The notes under the pieces are model-generated. The model was not told the DNA's origin and did not search any database. It saw only the letters and a list, made by a program, of their open reading frames with translations. From the NCBI GenBank assembly GCA_021299675.1, contig JAJTIF010000116.1, positions 1 to 6,284 of the forward strand: 6,284 nt of DNA, written 5' to 3'. Shown in pieces: positions 1 to 5,855 of this stretch. This DNA is from Pseudomonadota bacterium. GTDB lineage: Bacteria; Bdellovibrionota; Bacteriovoracia; Bacteriovoracales; Bacteriovoracaceae. Each line of letters opens with the position of its first letter. Position 1 is the stretch's first letter. Position numbers and translations under genes: made by a program.

Positions 1-820
1 CCAGGGCCTTGGCGCGCTTGCCTTCGGACTTCTCTTCTTTAGCCAAACGAGCACCCTTCTGCTCAAGCCACGAAGAGTAATTGCCCTGATAAGGAATGCC
101 GTGACCGCGGTCGAGTTCCAAAATCCAACCAGCAACGTTATCGAGGAAGTAACGGTCGTGGGTGACGGCGATGATCGTACCTTTATAAGACTGCAAATGG
201 CGCTCAAGCCAATAGACTGATTCCGCATCCAAGTGGTTGGTCGGCTCGTCCAAAAGAAGAACATCTGGCTCTTGGAGCAGCAGGCGGCACAGGGCCACAC
301 GGCGCTTTTCACCACCAGAGAGCACTCCACACTTTTGCTCGGAAGGCGGACAGCGAAGGGCTTCCATCGCTAGTTCTAATCGCGCATCCAAGTCCCAGGC
401 ATTAGAAGCATCCATTTGATCTTGTAGTTTCGATTGCTCGTCGAGGAGTTTATTCATCTCATCGTCGCTCATCTCTTCGCCGAGCTTCATGTTTACTTCT
501 TCGTAGCGATTCACGATATTCACGATCGACTGCAGACCTTCCTGTACGATTTCTCTCACCGTCTTATTTGGGTCTAGCTGAGGATCCTGCTCGAGCATCC
601 CGTAGGTGATGTTTTTCGAGCGGTTCAGTTCGCCGTTAAAATCCAGGTCGGCACCGGCGATAATTTTGAGGAGTGATGATTTACCAGCGCCGTTGAGACC
701 CAAGACACCAATTTTAGCGCCATAGAAAAATGAAAGAGAGATGTCGCGCAGGACTTGCTTCTTGTTGGGGTATACTTTCCCCACTTTATACATACTAAAA
801 ATAATTTCTTTATCTGACAT
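1..820 (-). CDS. ettA: Energy-dependent translational throttle protein EttA (ABC-F ATPase), N-terminal 273 residues, cut by the left edge
   Basis: EttA is a soluble ABC-F ATPase that binds the ribosomal E site and gates entry into elongation according to the ATP/ADP ratio (known for the family). The visible part holds the whole first ABC domain: Walker A GLNGAGKS at residues 41-48, a helical arm insertion at about 90-150, signature LSGGE at 167-171, Walker B VLLLDEPTNHLD from 187 with catalytic E192, and switch H221. After it comes the EttA-typical stretch GWILELDRGHGIPYQGNYSS and the start of the charged linker that contacts P-site tRNA. The family is about 555 residues long, so the second ABC domain lies outside. 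The start is ATG at 820, with AAAGG about nine bases upstream on the minus strand. An in-frame ATG at 829 directly abuts that site and is less likely. No transmembrane segments are seen. The gene upstream on the same strand ends 50 bases away, with no obvious terminator between, so read-through is possible. The family call is very secure. Confidence 0.96.
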   Translation of the reverse strand, partial: MSDKEIIFSMYKVGKVYPNKKQVLRDISLSFFYGAKIGVLGLNGAGKSSLLKIIAGADLDFNGELNRSKNITYGMLEQDPQLDPNKTVREIVQEGLQSIVNIVNRYEEVNMKLGEEMSDDEMNKLLDEQSKLQDQMDASNAWDLDARLELAMEALRCPPSEQKCGVLSGGEKRRVALCRLLLQEPDVLLLDEPTNHLDAESVYWLERHLQSYKGTIIAVTHDRYFLDNVAGWILELDRGHGIPYQGNYSSWLEQKGARLAKEEKSEGKRAKAL

Positions 821-870
821 AAATCCCATCCTTTGTATGGGCGCATTAAAGCAAATTATTTTCGGTGTGA

Positions 871-1755
871 CTAGGATGCCCTCAGCAGTTCCCCAATTAA
901 GTTGACGATAAAAAGGGCGTAACTGGAGCCAAAAAACACGATAAGCCACAGAAGTTTATAGGCTTCTAAACGGGTGGTGAGCTTCTGCATTAGATGTGTG
1001 CGCAAAAACCAAGCCTCATCCACCAGAATTTTCGCCTCCAGCGCCACGGCCGCCCCCTGAGACTGATAGATCTTGATCAAATCTCGAAGCTTAAGTGCCA
1101 GGTTCTGCTGCTCGAGCGGCAGTTGCTGGGGGAGCCTTTCAAGCTTCGCCTCCTGCATCACTTGCGTCACCGAAAGCCCTGCCTGAGAGAGAGATTTGAG
1201 GACATAAAGGGTCTCAAGCATTTCGGGTAAGCCCTTCAAGGTGCGATTTTTAAAATAAATGATCAGCGGTGAAAAGCTCACAAAACCAGCCAAATGCAAA
1301 AAGAGAATGAGACTTAAAACTTTGGGGCCCAGAGCGATAAACTGCTGACCTGTCATGAAGATGAAGAGCCAAATAATCACGCTAAAAAGAGCGAACTGAA
1401 AGAGACTTCCCCACAGGAGTTCTCGCTGCTTTTTATCAAAGCTGCTTTCACGATTCAGACCCTCGCGCCACTCCCACAAAAGCTCCCGCGGAAATTTCCC
1501 ATAAGTGCGGGCGTGGCGCAACCCCGCCAGCGCTAGACGGGAAAAGAATTTATAATCTGGAATTTCACTTAAGGTATTCAGTCCCATGCCGCGAGAACTC
1601 AAAAGCTGCCACTCCTGAAGCCATAAATTTAGTTTATCAGCCTGAGAGAGCTGCTTTTGTGGCCTCGTCATAAGTGGAAGCGAAAACCACCAAGAAGCTG
1701 CCATCCACGAGAGCATAAAAAGCAGCGGCGTAAGGCTAAACAAGGTCCAAGACAT
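871..1755 (-). CDS. TadB/TadC-like (type II secretion F-domain-like) inner membrane protein
   Basis: Predicted membrane protein of 294 residues. Hydrophobic segments lie at about 4-26, 113-136, 144-168 and 267-291. The region from about 174 to 285 (GLPEMLETLYVLKSLSQAGLS, then a short cytoplasmic helical part and the last helix) resembles the T2SSF domain of TadB/TadC. The order of N-terminal helix, helix pair, cytoplasmic helical domain and C-terminal helix matches that family. Known members form the inner-membrane platform that couples a secretion ATPase to pilin assembly. That this protein does so is inference: no tadA/cpaF, pilin or prepilin peptidase gene is in view and the domain match is remote. 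The start chosen is ATG at 1755, because GGAG lies eight bases upstream and the first hydrophobic segment begins at once. The open frame extends up to 1857, but the extra 34 residues look unlike a leader and would overlap the divergent gene region. The next gene downstream on this strand is ettA. It may instead be an unrelated four-helix protein. Confidence 0.6.
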   Translation of the reverse strand: MSWTLFSLTPLLFMLSWMAASWWFSLPLMTRPQKQLSQADKLNLWLQEWQLLSSRGMGLNTLSEIPDYKFFSRLALAGLRHARTYGKFPRELLWEWREGLNRESSFDKKQRELLWGSLFQFALFSVIIWLFIFMTGQQFIALGPKVLSLILFLHLAGFVSFSPLIIYFKNRTLKGLPEMLETLYVLKSLSQAGLSVTQVMQEAKLERLPQQLPLEQQNLALKLRDLIKIYQSQGAAVALEAKILVDEAWFLRTHLMQKLTTRLEAYKLLWLIVFFGSSYALFIVNLIGELLRAS

Positions 1756-1763
1756 AGGGGGTG

Positions 1764-1767
1764 CTCC
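1764..1767 (-). promoter_or_regulatory. Ribosome binding site GGAG deciding the start of the TadB/C-like gene
   Basis: Read on the minus strand, GGAG stands eight bases before ATG 1755. No comparable site stands before the upstream in-frame ATG codons at 1857 and 1818. This favours the 294-residue form over the 328-residue form. Confidence 0.5.
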
Positions 1768-1768
1768 A

Positions 1769-1795
1769 TTGACTTTACGCACGCGGTCGTATAGA
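1769..1795 (+). promoter_or_regulatory. Candidate sigma70-type promoter for the plus-strand gene block
   Basis: TTGACT (1769-1774, five of six matches to the -35 consensus) and TATAGA (1790-1795, four of six to the -10) are separated by 15 bases, shorter than the ideal 17. Transcription would begin near 1802, leaving a leader of about 58 bases before ATG 1861. It sits in the only real intergenic gap upstream of the five plus-strand genes and is the best candidate I find there. It was found by eye and is unproven. Confidence 0.35.
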
Positions 1796-1860
1796 ACCAA
1801 GACATGAATCTTCTGCATCCTGCCCAAGACTCCAATCGCTTGCAAAGCTCCATCCATCCT

Positions 1861-2106
1861 ATGGAGAATTTTGTTTCAAAAATGAAACGCGTAAGAAGTC
1901 ATAAAACACTTCTGACTCACCAAAAGACACTCCAATTTCTGGCGCAAGACTTTGACCCTTTCACCACTGAAGTCAGCTCTGAGGCCAAACAAATTCTTGA
2001 GGCCTACCACTTAGAGGGAATGCTCGCAGACCCCTTCCAGTTCACCAACACTCTCTTGCAGATGCTAGACCTCCTCGAAGAGCGCATTAAAACCTTCATC
2101 CACTGA
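1861..2106 (+). CDS. Small hypothetical helical protein (81 residues)
   Basis: I do not recognise this protein. It has no signal peptide, transmembrane segment, cysteine or metal motif. The N-terminus is basic (KMKRVRSHK at about 7-15). The rest is leucine-, glutamine- and glutamate-rich and probably all helix, ending LLQMLDLLEERIKTFIH. It is taken as a gene because it fills the space between the candidate promoter and the methyltransferase, whose ATG follows its TGA after six bases, which suggests coupled translation. The start is uncertain. ATG 1861 (chosen), 1882 and 1804 are all in frame and none has a convincing Shine-Dalgarno site. The 1804 start would lie within about two bases of the predicted transcription start and would overlap the longer form of the divergent gene. 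A role alongside the downstream RNA methyltransferase is possible only by position. Confidence 0.5.
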   Translation: MENFVSKMKRVRSHKTLLTHQKTLQFLAQDFDPFTTEVSSEAKQILEAYHLEGMLADPFQFTNTLLQMLDLLEERIKTFIH

Positions 2107-2112
2107 ACCGCC

Positions 2113-3282
2113 ATGCAACGCTGTGAACTGCACCCCATTTCCATCAAGCTGATCAAGCAAGGGCACCCTTGGGTGACACTCGATAGCTATTCCCGCCGCT
2201 TCCCGGTCACAGATCTCTTTGTCACAGGAGTTGATCCGCGCAAGCAAGCCGTGGCCACTCTCCTGCACGATCCGCAACACAAGACCGTTCGGGGAAGAGT
2301 GTGGAGTCAGGATCCGCAGTGGAGCGAGAAAAACTTCCTTAACGATTTGGAAGTGAGGCTCTTGCAAGCGATCAAGAAACGCGAAGAGCTTGCAAGCCCA
2401 GGGCTTCGTGAAAATAAATACTGGTGCTTCGGGGAAGCGGACTTTCTACCGGGACTCTTCCTCTTACAACTCAAAGACCAGATGATCATCCAGCTTTATA
2501 CCTCGTGGTGGTTCAAGTTCGAAGACACACTCATCGACTTGATCCTAAAGCACTCGAGTTTTAAAAAAGAAAATCTCTGGCTACAGGTAAGAGGTGATGA
2601 AAAAAATCAAACTCCCCCAGAACCTTTGCTAGGACCCAAGCGCGAGATGAACTTTGCCCTGAGTGAGAATGGCTTTAACATCTACGCTCGCCTGGGCGTA
2701 GCCTACGACTATGGCCTCTACACGGACATGGCGGCGCTACGAACGAACATGAAAAGCCTTATGGCTGAATCGCCACGAGTCCTGAATCTCTACAGCTACA
2801 CCGGGGCTTTTTCTTTATATGCCCTCGCGCTCGACGCCACTGAAGTGGTGTCGGTGGATCTCTCGGGCAAATACCTCGAGTGGCTTGAGGAGAACCTGAA
2901 ACTGAATAGCTTTAAGGGAACTCACCAGAGTCTCAAAATGGCGACGGCCGAAGCCCTCAAGAAACTCTGCAAAGAAGGGCGCCAGTTCGATCTTATCATC
3001 TGCGATCCCCCTTCGAGTTCAAGTGACGGGCAAAAAAAATCGAGCGCACTTCAGAGCTACGAAGAGATGTGGCCCGACTTTCAAAAGCTCCTGGCACCCA
3101 AAGGCAGGATCCTGAGTTTCCTGAATACGCACACAGTGACCATGCCCAAATTCGAATCCGTGCTGAAGGGCCTAGAGAGCAATAAACTGAAGATGCAAAA
3201 AAAATATTTTTTGCAAGACGACTGTCCTGCCATAAAGGGCTTCCCTGAGGGCAATTACCTGAAAGGCATCCTGTGGCAATAA
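2113..3282 (+). CDS. Class I SAM-dependent RNA methyltransferase, RlmI/RlmK-like (COG1092), with N-terminal PUA domain
   Basis: Probable cytoplasmic 23S rRNA base methyltransferase of 389 residues, a normal length for the RlmI group. The N-terminal PUA RNA-binding domain (about 5-75) carries the typical GHPWV at 17-21. The central part has GEADFLPGL (107-115), matching the family GESDGLPGL segment. ENGFNIYARLGVAYDYGLYT (185-204) precedes the Rossmann fold, where SAM-binding motif I is LNLYSYTGAFSL (224-235) and acidic D249 lies in VDLS. Motif IV is DLIICDPPSSSS (293-304). The C-terminus PEGNYLKG (378-385) matches the family end. At the place where RlmI has the cysteine-containing FSCS motif, this protein reads SFLNTH (335-340), so the cysteine needed for m5C formation seems absent. 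Position 1962 methylation, the RlmI reaction, should therefore not be assumed; RlmK-type (m7G) chemistry or another base is possible. There is no clear Shine-Dalgarno site, so initiation is probably coupled to the small gene six bases upstream. Its last codons overlap the exporter ATPase start by ten bases. Confidence 0.88.
   Translation: MQRCELHPISIKLIKQGHPWVTLDSYSRRFPVTDLFVTGVDPRKQAVATLLHDPQHKTVRGRVWSQDPQWSEKNFLNDLEVRLLQAIKKREELASPGLRENKYWCFGEADFLPGLFLLQLKDQMIIQLYTSWWFKFEDTLIDLILKHSSFKKENLWLQVRGDEKNQTPPEPLLGPKREMNFALSENGFNIYARLGVAYDYGLYTDMAALRTNMKSLMAESPRVLNLYSYTGAFSLYALALDATEVVSVDLSGKYLEWLEENLKLNSFKGTHQSLKMATAEALKKLCKEGRQFDLIICDPPSSSSDGQKKSSALQSYEEMWPDFQKLLAPKGRILSFLNTHTVTMPKFESVLKGLESNKLKMQKKYFLQDDCPAIKGFPEGNYLKGILWQ
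3194..3215 (+). repeat. AT-rich perfect inverted repeat inside the 3' end of the methyltransferase gene
   Basis: The arms TGCAAAAAA (3194-3202) and TTTTTTGCA (3207-3215) are nine-base perfect complements around a four-base loop AATA. The segment includes an A8 run (3197-3204) and a T6 run. It encodes MQKKYFLQ of the methyltransferase and lies about 58 bases before the GTG of the exporter ATPase. The AT stem is too weak for a classical terminator. Any effect on pausing or messenger stability is inference. Confidence 0.55.
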
Positions 3283-4253
3283 AAGTCAGAAACCTATCTA
3301 AAACATTCAAGGTCGCAACCAAAGAGCCGGGGCTTGCGGGATCGATCAAAAGTTTAGTGCGACGAAAGTATCTTGAGAAGACGGCCTTAAAGAATGTCTC
3401 TCTCGACATTCAGCAAGGAGAAATGGTCGGCCTCATCGGTGCCAACGGCGCCGGCAAGACAACTTTGGTAAAAATTCTGGCCGGAATTATTCACCCAAGC
3501 CAGGGTGAAGTGAGTGTGCTTGGGTTTAATCCCTGGGACCGCAGTGACGAGCTGAGGCGCCTGATGGCCCTGATCATGGGACAGAAAGCGCAACTCTGGT
3601 ACGATCTTCCGGCGCTAGACTCCTACATGCTGCTCAAAGAGATCTACCAGATCGAAGATACGCTTTATAAATCGCAGATCGAATTTCTGGCGGATGTGCT
3701 CAACATCAAAGACCAGCTCAAAGTGCAAGTGAGAAAACTCTCACTCGGCGAGCGCATGAAAGTCGAACTCATGGGCGCACTCCTTCACCGTCCCAACGTG
3801 GTGTACCTCGATGAGCCAACCATAGGCCTTGATCTGATGGCCCAAAAAGCCGTGCGAGGATTTTTAAAAAACTACCAAAAAGAATTTAAACCCATCATTC
3901 TACTCACCAGTCACTATATGGAAGACATCAAAGAGCTGTGCCAGAGAGTGGTGCTGATCAAATCCGGTGAGCTGATTTACGATGGAGCACTGTCGACCAT
4001 CCAGAAGAACTTCGGTGAACAGAAACGTGTGAGCCTGAGCCTTGACCAGATCCCCGAACTGAGACCTGACATCGATCCTCTGCTCGGCTCGTTTGAGTGG
4101 CACTCCGACAAAGTGATCCTCTCCACGACTCGCCAGAATCTTAACGCTGCCATGGAGTACTCCATGAAGCTCTTTACCCCCAACGACATCACCATCCAAG
4201 ACCCCTCCATCGAAGAAGTGATTGAGAGCTATCTTCGCAAAGGCTTTCAGTGA
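3273..4253 (+). CDS. ABC-2 exporter ATP-binding subunit (COG4586-like)
   Basis: Cytoplasmic ATPase of 326 residues that powers the two permeases encoded directly downstream. Walker A GANGAGKT is at 56-63, Q-loop Q104 in MGQKAQLWYDLPALD, signature LSLGE at 156-160, Walker B VVYLDE at 176-181 with catalytic E181, D-loop GLD just after, and switch H214 in TSHYMED. The 30-residue stretch before Walker A, containing GLAGSIKSLVRRKY, and the LSLGERMKVE form of the signature are typical of COG4586 ATPases that pair with PF06182 permeases. The C-terminal 80 residues are a variable accessory region. The start is GTG 3273, supported by GAAAGG at 3261-3266 with six bases between; it overlaps the methyltransferase stop by ten bases. 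All catalytic residues are present, so it should be active. The transported substrate is unknown. Related ATPases of drug or polysaccharide exporters look similar, so the family call rests mainly on the neighbouring permeases. Confidence 0.93.
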   Translation: MAIKVRNLSKTFKVATKEPGLAGSIKSLVRRKYLEKTALKNVSLDIQQGEMVGLIGANGAGKTTLVKILAGIIHPSQGEVSVLGFNPWDRSDELRRLMALIMGQKAQLWYDLPALDSYMLLKEIYQIEDTLYKSQIEFLADVLNIKDQLKVQVRKLSLGERMKVELMGALLHRPNVVYLDEPTIGLDLMAQKAVRGFLKNYQKEFKPIILLTSHYMEDIKELCQRVVLIKSGELIYDGALSTIQKNFGEQKRVSLSLDQIPELRPDIDPLLGSFEWHSDKVILSTTRQNLNAAMEYSMKLFTPNDITIQDPSIEEVIESYLRKGFQ

Positions 4254-5056
4254 AACCTTGGGTCCTGAAAGTCATTTCCACGGAACTGAGAAAGATCCTA
4301 GCTTACCGCTCGGATTTCTGGATCAACTTCATCGGTCAGATGCTCATCCAGCTCTTCATCGCCCGTGCGCTCTGGAGCGCAGTCTTTGAAGCCAATGGAG
4401 TGACGGAGATGCGTGGCCTCACCCTCGATAAAATGACTCTCTACTATCTGCTCGCTCCGCTCATTATGAAGACCATGATGGGGGAAAACATCGGATTTTT
4501 GGCCCGAGAGATTTACGATGGCGGCATCAACCGCTACCTCGTCTGGCCTTTGAAGGCCCTGCAGTACAAGTCTCTGACCTTCATGACTTATTCTATTTTC
4601 TATTTGCTGCAGCTGAATCTGATGTACTTGATAGCCCGCTTCATCTTTGATCCCTCCCCTTACTCACTGGCAGATTTCACCGGTGCTCTCATGGGAAGTG
4701 GACTCATCTTGCTGGCGAGCTACACCTATTTCTACATCATGAGCCTGTGTGAGATGGTGGCGTTCTGGGCAGATAATACCTGGACGCTTTCTGTGATGCT
4801 GCGATTTGTGGCATCGTTTTTAGGTGGGGCCTTCCTGCCTTTAAGTTTTTTTCCAGACTCACTGCTGCCGGTGCTTAAGCTTCTCCCCTTTCAAGCTATG
4901 ATCAGCACCCCTGTGAATCTCTATCTGGGTCGAGCCGATGGTGCTCAGGCCCTCGAAGCAGCCCTCACACTCCTCATGTGGCTTCCGGCGCTCTATTTTC
5001 TGAGTCGCTTGATGTGGCGCAAAGCCTCTTACCATTACACAGGAGTGGGCATGTGA
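4250..5056 (+). CDS. ABC-2 exporter permease, first subunit (PF06182/COG4587-like)
   Basis: Inner-membrane permease of 268 residues with about six hydrophobic segments (roughly 22-46, 60-78, 106-130, 145-172, 178-200 and 236-255). The N-terminal amphipathic stretch VISTELRKILAYRSDFWINF and the loop EIYDGGINRYLVWPL (87-101), with the glycine and proline pattern of PF06182 proteins, support the family call. FLPLSFFP (195-202) is the usual ABC-2 turn before the last extracytoplasmic part. It probably forms a heterodimer with the next gene product and is driven by the preceding ATPase. The start is GTG 4250, which overlaps the ATPase stop as GTGA; AAAGG at 4239-4243 lies six bases upstream. ATPase and permease are thus coupled. 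No substrate can be assigned: the protein has no extra domain, signal peptide or periplasmic insert that would hint at one. Confidence 0.88.
   Translation: MKPWVLKVISTELRKILAYRSDFWINFIGQMLIQLFIARALWSAVFEANGVTEMRGLTLDKMTLYYLLAPLIMKTMMGENIGFLAREIYDGGINRYLVWPLKALQYKSLTFMTYSIFYLLQLNLMYLIARFIFDPSPYSLADFTGALMGSGLILLASYTYFYIMSLCEMVAFWADNTWTLSVMLRFVASFLGGAFLPLSFFPDSLLPVLKLLPFQAMISTPVNLYLGRADGAQALEAALTLLMWLPALYFLSRLMWRKASYHYTGVGM
5041..5045 (+). promoter_or_regulatory. Ribosome binding site AGGAG deciding the GTG start of the second permease
   Basis: AGGAG stands seven bases before GTG 5053, an ideal distance, inside the last codons of the first permease. The longer open frame begins at ATG 4978, but its first 25 residues are polar, unlike the family, and would overlap the first permease by 79 bases. 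The GTG start gives the usual four-base GTGA overlap. Confidence 0.75.
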
Positions 5057-5838
5057 GGTACCTCAGACTCTATCTCCATTTCCTGCGCTTCTCTTTCAGT
5101 CGCGCCCTGCAGTTTCGCCTCGACTTCTTCTTTAAGATCATCATGGATCTGATCTTTTATGTGGTGAACATCGGCTTCTATAAGATTCTCTTTCTCTCCA
5201 CCCCAAGCCTGGCCGGTTGGTCAGAGAGCCAGACGATTGTCTTTGTCTCGAGCTATCTTCTAGTCGATGCCCTCCACATGACGGTCTTTGCGAGTAATAT
5301 GTGGTGGCTGCCATTTTACATCAACCGTGGTGATCTCGACAGCTATCTCACCCGGCCTGTCAGCACGCTCTTTCTCATTTCACTTCGAGAGTTTGCCGCC
5401 AACTCCTTCATCAACCTGCTCTTTGCGATCGGGATTTTTAGCTGGGCACTCACGCAGCTCGACTACTCCTACAACCTTACGGACTTCCTACTCTACGTCG
5501 GACTGATCCTGAACGGAGTCCTTTTGCATTATGTGCTGCAGATGATTTTCATCATCCCCGTGTTCTGGACACAATCGAATCGGGGCTTCAATGATTTCTT
5601 CTTTAGCATGGGCATCTCGATCGAGCGCCCGGATCTGATCTATAAGGGACCACTGAGATGGGTGCTGACCTTTATCCTCCCCTTCGCTTTGATCGTGAGT
5701 TTTCCGGCACGGATCTTCTTTGAGACACAATCAGAGTCTCTCTTGATGCACCTCTTTGGTGTAACCGTGGTGATGTGGGTGATCATGCTGACGTTTTGGC
5801 GCAAGGGCCTCAAGGCTTACTCCAGCGCCAGTAGCTAG
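5053..5838 (+). CDS. ABC-2 exporter permease, second subunit (PF06182/COG3694-like)
   Basis: Inner-membrane permease of 261 residues, partner of the first permease. Hydrophobic segments lie at about 26-49, 60-80, 113-135, 145-172, 201-218 and 232-250. The loop INRGDLDSYLTRPVSTLF (90-107) is the hallmark of this family: a basic-glycine turn, then YL, then RP. The basic N-terminus MRYLRLYLHFLRFSFSRALQ is the amphipathic coupling region seen in ABC-2 permeases. The protein probably pairs with the first permease in a heterodimeric channel energised by the ATPase at 3273. The start is GTG 5053, four bases overlapping the previous stop, with AGGAG upstream. Its stop TAG (5836-5838) shares the palindrome CTAG with the stop of the convergent DUF962 gene, and a terminator-like hairpin is built into its final codons. 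The substrate is unknown. Confidence 0.88.
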   Translation: MRYLRLYLHFLRFSFSRALQFRLDFFFKIIMDLIFYVVNIGFYKILFLSTPSLAGWSESQTIVFVSSYLLVDALHMTVFASNMWWLPFYINRGDLDSYLTRPVSTLFLISLREFAANSFINLLFAIGIFSWALTQLDYSYNLTDFLLYVGLILNGVLLHYVLQMIFIIPVFWTQSNRGFNDFFFSMGISIERPDLIYKGPLRWVLTFILPFALIVSFPARIFFETQSESLLMHLFGVTVVMWVIMLTFWRKGLKAYSSASS

Positions 5839-5855
5839 AAGGCTGGAATTTTTTT
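5821..5855 (+). terminator. Probable intrinsic terminator of the plus-strand operon, embedded in the convergent gene ends
   Basis: TCCAGC (5821-5826) pairs with GCTGGA (5842-5847) around a 15-base loop, followed after one A by seven T (5849-5855). The six-pair stem is short and the loop long, so strength is uncertain. The polarity suits only the plus strand: on the minus strand the T tract is an A tract upstream of the hairpin. The hairpin covers the last five sense codons and stop of the second permease. The T tract is antisense to the lysine codons of KKIPAF at the end of the DUF962 gene. Confidence 0.55.

Noticed and set aside
237..419. Plus-strand open frame of 60 codons
   Set aside because: It lies wholly antisense to the conserved ABC signature region of ettA and has serine/arginine-rich shadow composition.
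625..846. Minus-strand open frame of 73 codons inside the start of ettA
   Set aside because: It is an out-of-frame reading of ettA. The true frame from ATG 820 gives the conserved EttA protein with Walker A.
1756..1857. N-terminal 34-residue extension of the TadB/C-like protein
   Set aside because: GGAG before ATG 1755 and the immediate hydrophobic segment favour the shorter form; the extension has no ribosome site.
2996..3409. Minus-strand open frame of 137 codons
   Set aside because: It is antisense to the methyltransferase motif IV region and the exporter ATPase N-terminus, both clearly coding on the plus strand.
3900..4210. Overlapping minus-strand open frames of 99 and 77 codons
   Set aside because: They are antisense to the ATPase C-terminal region and have no start site or family features.
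4978..5052. Longer start for the second permease at ATG 4978
   Set aside because: The added 25 residues are an out-of-frame reading of the first permease; GTG 5053 has an ideal AGGAG and a GTGA overlap.
5798..5829. Inverted repeat GGCGC/GCGCC near the end of the second permease, considered as a terminator or antiterminator
   Set aside because: There is no T tract after it on either strand. It could compete with the hairpin at 5821-5847, but nothing else supports a regulatory switch.
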